DNA from: Euprymna scolopes
Lineage: Eukaryota; Mollusca; Cephalopoda; Sepiida; Sepiolidae
Direction of reading: 5' to 3'
DNA length: 64,000 bases
Assembly (NCBI GenBank): GCA_024364805.1
Contig: CM044500.1
Coordinates: 107,982,933 to 108,046,932, forward strand
A program made the translations under genes and the position numbers. The notes under the pieces were generated by a model that did not search any database, had not been told where the DNA came from, and saw only the letters and a program-made list of their open reading frames with translations. Shown here in pieces: positions 34,358 to 48,839 of the stretch. The number at the start of each line of letters is the position of its first letter. The stretch's first letter is position 1.

Positions 34358-34854
34358 ATGTATCTATCGCTTCTTACCCATAATTTAATGCAAGCTAAAT
34401 AGTGACAACATGGTAGAGCTGTGGTCTATGACTCACATTGTTATCCAGGAAGCAATTCGTAGCGTAGATAGTCGAGTTGTGTTTCTACACCTGCATCTGT
34501 AATATACTACATCTCCTCTTCTCTTTCATTGTACACATTTTCTTTCTCTTTTTTCATAAACTTTGTGACTGGTACTAAAAGAAAATAGAACAAATTTACT
34601 TGGGCGTCAACAATCCTTTTGCAGTTTTTTTTTATTTACCGAATACTTGTTTATACATGAAAAGCCTAAACGCATATTTCATGGAGCATAGGAACGTCAA
34701 TACCACAGTGAAATAATCATCTGCTGATTCAAAAAACTGCTCATGCGTAGTCATGTTAAAAAATAAGTATTCTCTGACGTAACTATCAGAAACAGATAGT
34801 TTTAACTTCTAAGGAGAATACTCACTTTATTTAATTTTGTTTTTGTTTTTACAA
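34354..34854. other. No recognised gene
   Basis: AT-rich, no clear repeat. Confidence 0.4.
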
Positions 34855-35435
34855 ATAAGTCACCACTTACCAAGGCCCGGAGGCGACTCGAGTATAGGGG
34901 TAATAAACGTAAAGTGATCAAGGGGATAATATCGTTATAATTATCCGTAGTGGAATTTTGGTTAATTGAAATACTTAAGGGGAACGGCTCATCAAGAACT
35001 TGCTGAAGTTTGACTTGAAGACGACCATATTATAGTTAGCAGGAAAACAAGAAAAAGAATAGAGTTCCAGAGGTGTGCAGTTCTTTGTTCATGGAATCTC
35101 CGATTAGGTTTAGGCAGAGATAAAGAGTGGGGGAAATTATTAATAGTGTTTTTAGCTAGACGTGTGTTTCTCGTGAAAGTCTGGCGAGGATGAACCATAG
35201 ATTGGAGCTCAGACGAGCACTTGCCATGAAACAACGCTAAAACAGTGACAGCCCCGCAAGTCTCTTCTGTGAGAAAGAGATTGCAAGGAAGAGAAAATGG
35301 ATTCCTCCACTAGGCTACGATTCTGTTTTGAACTCTGTCAAGGAAGGATAAGTAATGTCTAGCCGCTCTTTCCCAGATGTGGCAACAATACTCACTCCTT
35401 GGACGTACTTGGCTCTTATAAAGGTAGAGAATTGC
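34855..35435 (-). mobile_element. LINE family J1, 5'-truncated inverted copy
   Basis: The tail TCACCACTTACCAAGGCCCG lies at 34861 and the copy reads on the minus strand. The frame 35234-34992 gives MFHGKCSSELQSMVHPRQTF, TRNTRLAKNTINNFPHSLS and LPKPNRRFHEQRTAHLWNS, close to the family form 'YFHGKCSSELQSMVPP...TRDTRLAKSTxxNFPH'. It is the best-preserved J1 C-terminus in the window. It stops near 35435, before the RT core. Confidence 0.88.
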
Positions 35436-35813
35436 GTGTGTTATATTCTAAGCATATTTATTACACCGGCATCTAAATAATATTAGAATAATGATTTCAT
35501 AATTTACAGATAACATAACATTGTCATTGGCCAGTTTTATTCATATCTTTATTCATATCTAATATAGAACTCTCCTGGTCTATATTACTTGTATCTTTCA
35601 TGCGGTGTGTTATTCTGACATGGTTATGTTAGATAATAAGCACGAATTTGTCAAGAATATTATACAATCAGTGCTGTCTAAACAATATAAACACGTCTTA
35701 CAAGAAGCAATTTTCTAGTGTTCACTTATATAAAACATAAATTCTGTAATTGAGACGGTTAGCTACATGAAGGCCATTTGACCCAATAACAATTACCCAT
35801 ATGTATTATCATA

Positions 35814-35859
<46 letters not shown>

Positions 35860-36339
35860 CTTAAAACACACCTGGTAAATGGGGAAAATAATATTTATCT
35901 TCACTAGATGCAATTTTCTACGTATTTTCCGATTACCGACTCAGTCATTATAGATGTATCCAGTTGACAGGTTTATTTCTTGAAATTTGTGGATCCAATA
36001 TTTCCCCCCATAAATTTTCCGTACCATTTTCAATTTGCAAACGCTGCTCAGATTTTAATCTCCGTGTGATAAATAGCAAACCCAAGCTTAACTAGAAAAA
36101 GATAGTTTACAAACCTGCAATATTGAAAATAGAGTTGTTAACGACCATTGTTTCTAGATGATAAAGAAATTACACACTTTTAACACATTCTCTACTAAAC
36201 CATAAACTTGTTTGTTTTTTTCACTCAAATATTTGCTTCCTGAGAAAGGCCATGAATTAATGTGAAGTTATTGTGTATACACATGCTTCAACTAATATTT
36301 TCACTGAATAACAGTATACGTCTAGCAAAGTCTCGTCTT
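35436..36339. other. No recognised gene; (TC)n at 35815-35854
   Basis: AT-rich, with a 40 bp pure TC tract. Confidence 0.5.
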
Positions 36340-36650
36340 TTACATTTGACCGTGACCTTGAAAAATGGTGTGCACTATACGTGGAAACCATCACCATGAC
36401 AGGTTTGGTCATGATCGCTTCAATGGTGTGGACTGCAGAACTGTTTACACATTATATGGTATGGCCTTGATCTTTGACCTTAACCTTGAAAAATGTTGTG
36501 CCCCATCTCTAGGTGAGGGGCCATAAACAGGCCAAGTTTGATCACGATTGTTCCAATATCCGTGTGCACCATCCTTTATTGAGGCACCATTAAATGTAAG
36601 GATTATTCATGATCGATCCAGTGGTTTCGACTATAGGGGAATTGTAGACA
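36340..36650 (+). repeat. Dispersed 'gaccttgacctt' repeat, two units, then (CA)n
   Basis: TTTGACCGTGACCTTGAAAA (36347) and TTTGACCTTAACCTTGAAAA (36474) head two units about 127 bp long, each continuing with GTGTGCACTA/GTTGTGCCCC and a 'GGTTTGGTCATGATCGCTTC' / 'AAGTTTGATCACGATTGTTC' block. A third partial unit ends in a CA tract. Same family as 32.86-33.11 kb, opposite orientation. Confidence 0.7.
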
Positions 36651-36821
36651 CACACACACACACACCCATACACACACATAGACCCACATTATGCATATAT
36701 GTATGGAAAGTAAACCTTCACATAATTCTAATATATACAGAATCACGATAGAGATATTTATTATGTTAGTATTCTAATTATCTGAGCCACGAATTACTTC
36801 TGTGCTGTTAAAGAAAGAATC
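36651..36821. other. Short spacer, nothing recognised
   Basis: CA-rich run then AT-rich sequence up to the Helitron A start. Confidence 0.4.
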
Positions 36822-37198
36822 TATTAATAGGATAGCATAGTTGTTCTTTATTTTGTGTGACACGCTTACATCCGAGTGACTGTCGTTTAATTGTTATAGA
36901 CTTCCATTTCTTGTAATAAATAATTTTATCAATAATTCTCCATAAGTTTTGGTTTCGGTTTCAATTATTGCTTATGGCACTCAAGTAATCTATTTTTAGT
37001 TTTATACATACTTCTGCCACCGATTTTCTTCATAAATCTTTGTTTCGGTTTGGAATATAACTGATGGCACGTAAGTCATTTGTTCTATTATAACGAATTT
37101 TACCATTAATTCTTCATAAGGTTTCGTTTCGGTTTCGATTATAGCTGATGCCACTCTAGTAATCTATATTTTTATTTCGCTTAAGGAACTCAAGTTAT

Positions 37199-38586
<1,388 letters not shown>

Positions 38587-38592
38587 TATATA

Positions 38593-38671
38593 TTAGGTTT
38601 ATGCAAAATAATATCGTCTTTTGACGTTCTACTTCATGTCAAAAAACGACATTATTTTTGTCCATACTTAA
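38593..38671. mobile_element. Hairpin MITE 2, mariner-type ends, 79 bp
   Basis: TTAGGTTTATGCAAAATAAT mirrors ATTATTTTTGTCCATACTTAA in shortened form; the arms continue through ATCGTCTTTTGACGT / ATGTCAAAAAACGACAT. The sequence is almost nothing but two mariner-like ends back to back. It lies only 6 bp from MITE 1. Confidence 0.85.
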
Positions 38672-38952
38672 TACATATATTTTTTATGAAATTTTTATTT
38701 TGATTTCGATTCAGGCTGATGTCATATAGATATAGTTTTGTTATGTTTGAAATCGCAACTTTACAATATAAAAAAAAAACGATAGAACATTAACTCTATA
38801 ATAATAGATACAAAAATCTGCATAAAATTGAAATATCATACCTAAGCGTACGTTAGAGCGTCTACATTTTCGCTGACTATCTACAGAATGCCAACATCTA
38901 TATATTATATGAAGTGATGAGTCCACTGTGGAATTTTAACATATCCCGCTCG

Positions 38953-40228
38953 TTAACACTAAAATAAAAAAAAAAACAACTACGACAAAAAAAAGAAGAT
39001 AAACACATAAAAATTTAATTGGTGATGCAATTGTTTTTTGTTTTTTTTTTTTGTTTTTGTTTTGTGGAAATTAATTCATTCAGTTCGTATGATTAGTGTT
39101 GCATTTCTGCACTATATTTCAAGTAAGAATTATTTCTCTAAAAGGGTTGACTAGTGACGGACGCTACGGCGTGAGGTTTGCAGAAATCTATAATGTTTCT
39201 GCTGAATAAACTGAATTCTAACTTGACACGCCCAGGCTTTGTTCGTGACGTTAAGCATTTAGCTACTGTCATATTCCTGTTGTTTGTAAGATAGACCGAT
39301 CCTTCCTCATGATTGTCTGAGCTGAAGTAGGGCATTTTTGTAGTAAATAGTGTAGGCATCACCCTCCACACAAGGACGGCTTAAGTCTGAGAGGTTCAAG
39401 AAAAATAACATTCCAAACTTATAACTTATTTGTCCTAAGCATATTATCTGCTTGTATATGACAGCTTGTTTCCTTTAATGAGTAAAATATTGCCAATTTA
39501 TTTGTTTGTAAACGTGTTTGATTGGTAACAATAAGTGTTAACGATATGATATATTTTGAATGAAAAAAAGTTGTGGAAATGTGACACGTCCCTTAAGTAA
39601 ATAACATAATGGACTTTAATAGCAAAAACATGGTGACAAGTTGACAGATATATTTCGTGAAATTATTAATTCATCAAAGGTTTCTTTCTGTAAATTTATC
39701 GTATCATGTACAGTTTTAAACGCTTTATAATTCTTAGTCTCTTCACAAGGAATTGCCAAATTAAGCTAAACTTTCATTAACTAATAGTGGACAAATCTTT
39801 AATTAATAAAAATAAAGCTGTCAATCACAATGTTTGCCGCCTCTAAAAACAAGTCTATATATATGGATATATAGTTATAGACATATTCCAAACTGTTATT
39901 ATTTTGAATTACGTAAGCAAAAATTGTGCTGTAATTTTGAAATTTGCATTAAACTAAAGTAAAATATATTTTTGTTGGCGCCTGTATTATTGCTTTACAC
40001 ATTTAAGTAAAAATATCTTATTTGTGAAAAAAAAGTAGATAGAACATTTTATTGACATACGATTGTCTGAAGATTAATTGTGAAACTCGCTTAAGTTCAC
40101 GATCAATTACGTACCAAAGTATAATATACGTATTTAGATCTTATATCACTGTGCAACTATTGGAAATCATTACATATTTTTTTAATCAACTTTTCTTCCA
40201 CAGGTTGCATTCTTTATATATATATATA
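38953..40228. other. No recognised gene
   Basis: A minus-strand frame at 39138-39371 is less AT-rich than its surroundings but matches nothing I know. The rest is AT-rich. Confidence 0.4.
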
Positions 40229-40929
40229 NNNNNNNNNNNNNNNNNNNNNNNNNNNNNNNNNNNNNNNNNNNNNNNNNNNNNNNNNNNNNNNNNNNNNNNN
40301 NNNNNNNNNNNNNNNNNNNNNNNNNNNNNNNNNNNNNNNNNNNNNNNNNNNNNNNNNNNNNNNNNNNNNNNNNNNNNNNNNNNNNNNNNNNNNNNNNNNN
40401 NNNNNNNNNNNNNNNNNNNNNNNNNNNNNNNNNNNNNNNNNNNNNNNNNNNNNNNNNNNNNNNNNNNNNNNNNNNNNNNNNNNNNNNNNNNNNNNNNNNN
40501 NNNNNNNNNNNNNNNNNNNNNNNNNNNNNNNNNNNNNNNNNNNNNNNNNNNNNNNNNNNNNNNNNNNNNNNNNNNNNNNNNNNNNNNNNNNNNNNNNNNN
40601 NNNNNNNNNNNNNNNNNNNNNNNNNNNNNNNNNNNNNNNNNNNNNNNNNNNNNNNNNNNNNNNNNNNNNNNNNNNNNNNNNNNNNNNNNNNNNNNNNNNN
40701 NNNNNNNNNNNNNNNNNNNNNNNNNNNNNNNNNNNNNNNNNNNNNNNNNNNNNNNNNNNNNNNNNNNNNNNNNNNNNNNNNNNNNNNNNNNNNNNNNNNN
40801 NNNNNNNNNNNNNNNNNNNNNNNNNNNNNNNNNNNNNNNNNNNNNNNNNNNNNNNNNNNNNNNNNNNNNNNNNNNNNNNNNNNNNNNNNNNNNNNNNNNN
40901 NNNNNNNNNNNNNNNNNNNNNNNNNNNNN
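40229..40929. other. Assembly gap (701 N)
   Basis: Unsequenced. It starts in a TA run and ends inside Helitron C sequence. Open frames across it are artefacts. Confidence 0.99.
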
Positions 40930-41251
40930 CAGGCGCGAACGCAGACCCCACAATTTTATCATACCATACTTATTGAAGTTAAAACATATTTATCAAAGTA
41001 TTATTATGTAAATCTATATCAAAAACGCTTTAAACTTTTATTTTTTAATTTTTTAATTTTTCATTTCCATACTTTGTGGATCAGGCGCGAACGCAGACCC
41101 CACATTTTTAATGTATCATCATTATGCCAGATGACACACACCCATTCTTGTGTCTCTGAACATCTTCTATCATTATATGTGATCAGTTTTCTATAATAGT
41201 CAACCATATAGGAGCCTATTCGTGACCAGACACCCACAGAGACGTTCAGCG

Positions 41252-41252
<1 letters not shown>
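40930..41252 (-). mobile_element. Helitron-like element, family C, partial copy
   Basis: GGCGCGAACGCAGACCCCAC occurs at 40932 and again at 41082, a unit of about 150 bp. Both match, reversed, GTGGGGTCTGCGTTCGCGCC at 56336. The 5' part (complement of GCTGAATGTCTGTG..., then GGTCACGAACAGAC) is recognisable at 41.20-41.25 kb as GTGACCAGACACCCACAGAG and CGTTCAGCGTTATA, passing into (TA)n. The 3' part is lost in the gap. Confidence 0.7.

Positions 41253-41322
<70 letters not shown>
41253..41322. repeat. (TA)n microsatellite at a Helitron C 5' end
   Basis: About 35 TA units where the TC start of the element would be expected. Confidence 0.97.
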
Positions 41323-41324
<2 letters not shown>

Positions 41325-41734
41325 AGGACAAGTAGTTAATAAAACATGTTAAAACACAACGTGAAAAAGAGCTTTAATATATTTCATTTTTAAAAGGAAG
41401 CACAAAATAAGTGGATAGTCCTTAATCCGCGGAGTTTCGACGACATTCTTTCCTTCTCATCAGATGGTAGGATTTAGCAAAATGCAGGATCGGATTTTGC
41501 TTGCAAAAGTATTTGATGAAACTACAAGTAAGTAATAGATCTTACTTGGTAACAAATAGTGCAGGAGAGGGAATATAGTGAAGAAAAAGTTGATTTCACG
41601 TGAATGGATACTTCGGTGAAGGATAAAATATCCAATAATGATAAAATCCAAAAATCAAAACCCAAAAACGTTGGTTGATTTCCATTTCAACAAGTAAAAT
41701 CCAAAGAAATCGCGTAATTGGAAGATGGTCCAAA
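41323..41734. other. No gene; hammerhead-like phrase at 41430-41470 (minus)
   Basis: On the minus strand CTGATGAGAAGG is followed 12 bases later by TCGAAACTCCGCGGATTA. CTGATGA...GAAAC is the order of the hammerhead ribozyme core, which Penelope-like elements carry. Stem II does not pair well. Confidence 0.3.
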
Positions 41735-42555
41735 GTAATCCAAACTTAATAACTTTTTTACAGATTCAAAATTTGATATACAGAGTACTGAGATCTGGAA
41801 AAATCTTTGGAATCGGTTTTTGGCCACAAGTTCGGCTCTTAAGGGGTCAAAGTTTCACGATTTGACCCTTGAGAACTCTACATAACTCCTCCGGCAGTTT
41901 GGGGTCTAAACACTTAAATTTTTAGATATCGGTTCCTTGGTCATGGATTTTACTGAATAACTTGATTTGAGCCTTAAATAACAAATTTTAACGGGCCATA
42001 ATAGTGGTCAAATTTAAAAAAAATGACCTCTGTTGTCTCTACCGACTTACTCAGACAATTACTGGTCTAAATATTTGAAATTTGACATAAAGGATATTCA
42101 GTGAGAGGGCAAGTTTTTAATTGGTTTGGGTCAAAAATTTTGAATTACCAATACATAAATGTATGTATGTATGTATGTATGTATGTATGTTTGCACCTTT
42201 TGAGAGAGGCGACAGATTTTACCAAAATCATTATCATTTTTAATTTCGACCTTTCATACGACAAATATCGAAAAATTGGGTAAAAACATTAATATCTACA
42301 CCTTACACTTGGAACTTTTCTACAGGGGGTCGATTTTTTCGCCGATATTTTTGAAAGTCATCCTCTCCTTTCGATTGCCTAGCCTTAATGTTAAATGGTC
42401 GTAACAGCATAGACGTCAGGTTTTTTTCCCCTGTTCTTTTCCTCCTTCGCGGTACAGGTTCGAGCCTGCCTTCCTACTACCATTTTTTTTTTGCTTTTTG
42501 TTTTTGCTCAACAGACACATCTAAACACCCGGACAACGCCAGGTTGAAATGCTAG
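41735..42555 (+). mobile_element. Helitron-like element, family B, copy 1 (5' truncated)
   Basis: Joins the family at AATAACTTTTTTACAGATTC and continues through TTTGATATACAGAGTACTGA, GGTCAAAGTTTCACGATTTG, TTGACATAAAGGATATTCAG and (GTAT)n to the 3' end ACACCCGGACAACGCCAGGT, then TGAAATGCTAG at 42545-42555. The 3' hairpin plus CTAG end fits Helitrons. No coding frame. Confidence 0.75.
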
Positions 42556-42559
42556 TATA

Positions 42560-43467
42560 TCTATAAAAGGGAACGTGTCTGTGTATCTCTGTGTCTGTGT
42601 GTCTATGTGTGTACATTTCCCTACGCAATAACTTTGTCAGTTTAAAGTTTACAGACTCGAAATATGATATACAGGGTACTGTGATTTTGGAAACTATTTG
42701 GGATTGGTTTTCGGCCAGAAATTTGGCTTTTACGGGGGCACAGTTCAACGATTTGACCTTTGAGAACCCTACCAACCTCCTCGGACAATTTGGGTCTAAA
42801 CACTTGAAATTATAGATATAGGTTCCTTGGATATTGATCTAACTTATTAACTTGATTTGAGCCGAAAACAATAAATGTTATCGGGTCATAATAGGGGTGC
42901 AACTTTTAAGAAAATTGACCTCTGCGGTCTCTACCAAATTACTCAGAAAATTTCTGGTCTAAACATTTGAAATTTGACATAAAGGGTATTCAGAGATAGA
43001 GCAAGCTTTTTCATCGGTTTGGGTGGAAACCTTTTAGTTACCAATATATAAATGTATGTATGTATGTATATTTGCATGCCTGCCAAATACTCTCGATAGA
43101 GGCCACTGATTTTACCAAGATTAGTATTGTTTTAATGTCCGATCTTTCAGACAACAACTATCGAAAAATCTGGTAAAAACATTAATATCTTCACCTTCAA
43201 CTAAGCACGTTACTACAGGGGGGTTGGTTTTTCCCCTGATATTTTTAAAACGCATCGTCTACTTTCGATTTCTAGCCTTAATTTTAAAAAATGTCACTTC
43301 CGTTTTGGCGGTGGTCGTAACAGCATAGACGGCAGGTTTTTCCCCTGTTCTTTTCCTCCTTCGCGGTACAGGGTCGAGCCTGCCTTCCTACTACATTTTT
43401 TTTCGCTTTTTGTTTTTGCTCAACACACACATCCAAACACCCGGGCAACTTCGGCCTTAAAAGCTAG
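42560..43467 (+). mobile_element. Helitron-like element, family B, copy 2 (complete)
   Basis: Starts TCTATAAAAGGGAACGTGTC and ends CACCCGGGCAACTTCGGCC, TTAAAAGCTAG. The flanks fit A/T insertion (A before TC, T after CTAG). Only TATA separates it from copy 1. At about 908 bp it serves as the reference copy in this window; it has no coding capacity and would depend on a Rep-helicase elsewhere. Confidence 0.8.
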
Positions 43468-43471
43468 TATA

Positions 43472-45251
<1,780 letters not shown>

Positions 45252-46579
45252 CAGTGTGACCCCAAAAAAACAGGACCGTGTACACTTTATGTGATATCTC
45301 CATTTTTTATTGACTCAGTACCGTTATTTTCCAGGATATAACAGAATCAACGACCGTGAGTACACCAAGACCCAGTTGGGAGCTGGGATAAAATACACTG
45401 TGTTAAATTTTACTACAAGACAGGCTTGTTTAAGAAAACCCAGGTTAGTTTCATGCGTCAGTTCGAATGTGAAAAGGCTCCATCCAAGTGGACCACTTCG
45501 AGAAGTATGGGACCGTGGAGAACAACAACGATGCGTGAGAGAACCGTTCAAGCCACTCGGGACGTCCCAAGAAGCGAACAGCCGAGCTGGTCGAAAGAGT
45601 GAGAGAGTCTCTTCAATAGAGTCCGAAACACTCTGTGCGTAAGCGAAGTCAATCTCTCGTTATGTCCCGTGAAACTTGCAGGAGAGTGCTGGTGAACGAT
45701 TTAAGGGCTTACCCATACAGAATACAGACGCTGCAGACCCTTACATTCTCAGACAAGAAGCAGAGAAGGACTATGCTAGTCAAGATGCTCAAGAAGATCG
45801 AGGAGACACCAAGTTTCATTAACCTATTTAGACCTCAGATGAAGCCCTCTTCTATCTTGATGGAAAGGCGAACTCCAAAACAAATGTCTTCTGGGGGTTC
45901 TCCAGACCCCATGAAGATGCCACCAAGCTCCTGCACTCTCCTAATTGCACGGCGTGGGCTGCAAGCTCGGCCAAAGCATCATCAGTCCAATCTCCATCGA
46001 AGAATCTGGCGCAGCAGTTACAGTTACTAAGGAACGGTATGTATATGTCCTCAAAACCTTCAAGAGTGAGCTCCAGACCATCTACCCGTCGCTCATGAGT
46101 AAGTTCTGGTTTCAACAGGACGGAGCAAACCTGTCCCGAGATTGGCTGAACGAGAACTTCGGAGGCCGAGTGATCAGTCTCAAGACTGATTTTGAGTGGG
46201 CACCCAATATCCCGGTCCTAAACCCCCCCCCAGATTTTTTTCTTTGGTGCTATCGTAAGGAGAGAGTCTACGCAGGGGAACCCAGAACCATCACAGAACT
46301 CAAGGAAGCCATCAGGGAGGAGATGAGAGCCATTACCAATTCGGTCTGTAAAAACGTCATGGACAACTTCGTGCTGTGCCTCAACAAATGCACGGAGCTA
46401 AATGCAGGCCAGCTAGAACATACGCTGTAGAGCGGAGAAAAAAGTCCAAAGACCCTAGTGTTTTGTTGTGATGTTTTGAATATAATAAACTAGATATGAC
46501 CAAAGTTTCATTTCATTTGGACAAAACATTAAGAAACGGGGCCTAATTAAAGTTGGGCCCCTTTTTTGGGGGGTCACTG
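45252..46579 (+). mobile_element. Mariner-like DNA transposon with CAGTG...CACTG ends
   Basis: Left end CAGTGTGACCCCAAAAAAAC and right end, reversed, CAGTGACCCCCCAAAAAAGG form terminal inverted repeats; TA precedes the left end. Length 1.33 kb. It encodes a transposase of the IS630-Tc1-mariner superfamily in three frames and is unlike the three other mariner/Tc1 elements in the window. Confidence 0.88.
45310..46428 (+). pseudogene. Mariner-like transposase (D,D,D type), frameshifted
   Basis: Catalyses cut-and-paste transposition into TA. N-terminal helix-turn-helix region from about 45.31 kb; RVRESLQQSPKHSVRKRSQS, then MSRETCRRVLVNDLRAYPYR near 45.66 kb; TSDEALFYLDGKANSKTNVF and WGFSRPHEDATKLLHSPNC hold the first catalytic Asp (about 45.83-45.95 kb); LMSKFWFQQDGANLSRDWL holds the second; FGGRVISLKTDFEWAPNIPV leads to PPDFFLWCYRKERVYA with the third. 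It ends TELNAGQLEHTL and a TAG at 46428. The usual QQDGATPHTA has lost part of its PHTA stretch. At least two frame changes. The third acid in DFFLW context is Asp, unlike the Glu of the 22.9 kb Tc1. Confidence 0.88.
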
Positions 46580-47141
46580 TCTATATTTATCAAGCTGATC
46601 AATGATATGAGTTTTTAACACTATGTATAATAAATACATTCGCAAGTTTACTGATATATCTCTCATTAATTCTATATAAGCTCATCTAAATATACGGAAT
46701 AACTGAAATGCTTTTTTATGGTTGGAAATGTGATATGATGTTAAGCAGCCTAAGGATATGATGCATCTACCTCTTATTGTTTTCAATTTGTGAATAATAG
46801 GGTAGTATTTACTGTTATGCTTTAATAAATAACGTCTGAGGATGGGCGTCTTGAGTAAGTTTTATAATACAATGGTCGTTGCAATGGTAAAGCATCTTTG
46901 TCTTTTAAATTCAGTATGTTAAAAAACTACAAAGACGAGCGTGATGTCATTAGAGAGATGAAGATTTACGGTACTGAATGCAATTCAGTCATTCTAACAA
47001 TGTAATTTGCTATTCTATCTGCTCCATTAGTGCGGAACACAAACCACACATGAGATTGTGTTTGGAAAACCCCTCGTTTGATACAGACTATCAAATGAGT
47101 CTTAAAAGAATTACATTATTATTGCGTTTCTGAATTTTTTA
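46580..47141. other. No recognised gene
   Basis: AT-rich; no repeat recognised. Confidence 0.4.
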
Positions 47142-47647
47142 GATGATGAGTGGTTATTCGTATTATTTGGAATCATCGGACTACTGTTCTCATATTGAAT
47201 ATTATTTACACAACTTTTTCGGTCGATGTTACCCCCACCTTCTATAGGTGTATCTTCTCGAAGTCGGGAAGGTTTCTCTTAAACTCGAGAATATTTCTGT
47301 CGAACTCGGAAATTTGAACCGGTGGCGCAGTGGTTAGAGTACTTGGAAGAATCAATTGTAAAGAGTGATATTATTCCGAAGGTTGAAAGTTCAATCCTCG
47401 GTGTGAACAACCGAAAAACACAATCGTAAATTACTTAGGACCTCTATCCAGTCATGGATTACGGAACAAGAACAAGTTAACCCCGTGAAGTAAATAAAGG
47501 GTTCCGCTCGAAATTCCGTCTAAAGTGCCGGGTTCGACAGTATACACGGGAAGAAGATCGGAGGTTATATCGACCGAAATTTTGTGAATATCATACTCAA
47601 GATGAGAACAGTAGTCCGATTAATCCAAATTATATGAATATACATCA
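47142..47647. mobile_element. Foldback element with long inverted arms and tRNA-like core
   Basis: Left arm 47142-47268 and right arm about 47533-47647 are reverse complements: GATGATGA at both tips, ATCGGACTACTGTTCTCAT in both, TTTCGGTCGATGTTACCCCC mirrored by GGAGGTTATATCGACCGAAA, and GTGTATCTTCTCGAAGTCGG mirrored by CCGGGTTCGACAGTATACAC. Between them lies a tRNA-like Pol III promoter. An (ATT)n tract abuts the right tip. Total about 506 bp, with no open frame. Either a SINE jumped into a foldback element or this is one composite family. Confidence 0.75.
47317..47405 (+). ncRNA. tRNA-derived SINE head (Pol III A and B boxes)
   Basis: TGGCGCAGTGG at 47323-47333 fits the A box (TRGYNNARNGG) and AGTTCAATCC at 47388-47397 fits the B box (GGTTCRANYCC) with one change. 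The preceding GAACCGG and following CTCGGTGTGAAC complete a tRNA-like outline, but the acceptor stem does not close, so it is not a working tRNA gene. Downstream sequence to about 47530 would be the SINE body. Confidence 0.7.
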
Positions 47648-47650
47648 TCA

Positions 47651-47652
<2 letters not shown>

Positions 47653-47712
<60 letters not shown>

Positions 47713-47714
47713 TT
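47653..47714. repeat. (ATT)n microsatellite
   Basis: About 20 ATT units, adjoining the right tip of the foldback element. Confidence 0.97.
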
Positions 47715-48839
47715 ATCTACACTAACGCAAGCACCGTGTGTACCTTTACAATTATATAAGTGTATTCTTCCTTTTAGACTATAATGTTGCGTGTTCATCA
47801 AATCAAATTACGTCGATTTATCAATAGTTCGGCATTTAATAATGTTATTACACTTTTTTGTTATGTGGGAAAACCTTAATATGATATCCAAATACATTAC
47901 GTCGATAGTAAAACACACCAAATTGATTAAATTGGGCTCTATTTAACGATATAATCGCAGTGAAACACTGCTTGCTATTATATCACTGATGTTAATGAAA
48001 GTTGAGTCTGGCCAATGCCAGATGTTTTTATATGTTAGGCGCTGTTTGTCATATTCTCTGGATCGAAATAAACGTGTGACTTTAACCCATCTGTAGATTT
48101 TATATTTGCTGTAAAATTTCTTCTTTGGATGAAGTCAGCATAGCTTGTTCATTGTTACAATTACTTAAGGTAATGCCTACTGATGCATTCAAAATATACA
48201 TCGCTGTACTATTTATTTAATTTGTTTCAGCTTCGTAAAAAAGTCAAACCATTACTAGTACAAGTCTACAATATATCCCTGTCTTAAGTAACAGAAACAC
48301 GCCGTAGTAATATCGATGTAACATTATCACATCTTGCTATTGGATGAAAAAAAAAGCAGAAGTGAAAAAGATGTTCTGATTAATTGAAACCAAATATATG
48401 AGGACTTGTTTGGTTTTCTCTTTCAGTCTGTCTCGTAGATGCTTTTCAACAAAACTTTGCCGAGACAGAATTTAATAAATAGACAATTTTGATGATAATT
48501 ATTTCTGATAAATGTTATTTCTTAATTTGTTTTTGTCATCAATTATCGTTAAGACGTTTCTGTCTCTAGAGAATTCCGCTGATCGCAAAAGTTGTTTATC
48601 TTTACATTTTCTTTACATTTTCTGAGTTAATTATACTGACAATATGTTTGTGTCTGTAACCATATGTAGTACATCTATGTATACATAAATGTGTGAACCA
48701 ATCGCTGCGTATTTATTATTCTGTCCGATTCGAGAATGTGATACACTGGATGGATTTATATTTGATGTATACGACTAAATCTTACTAGCTGACAATGAAA
48801 ATCACAGGGTCAAACAACGACATTCCATATAGAATATAT
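47715..48839. other. No recognised gene
   Basis: AT-rich; nothing recognised on either strand. Confidence 0.45.

Noticed and set aside
39138-39371. Minus-strand frame of 77 codons
   Set aside because: No recognisable domain; left as unexplained sequence.
40052-41011. Open frame of 319 codons
   Set aside because: Almost all of it is the 701 N gap.
42425-42480. GGTACAGGTTCGAGCCTGCC as a Pol III B box
   Set aside because: Repeated in each Helitron B copy without an A box upstream; part of the repeat.
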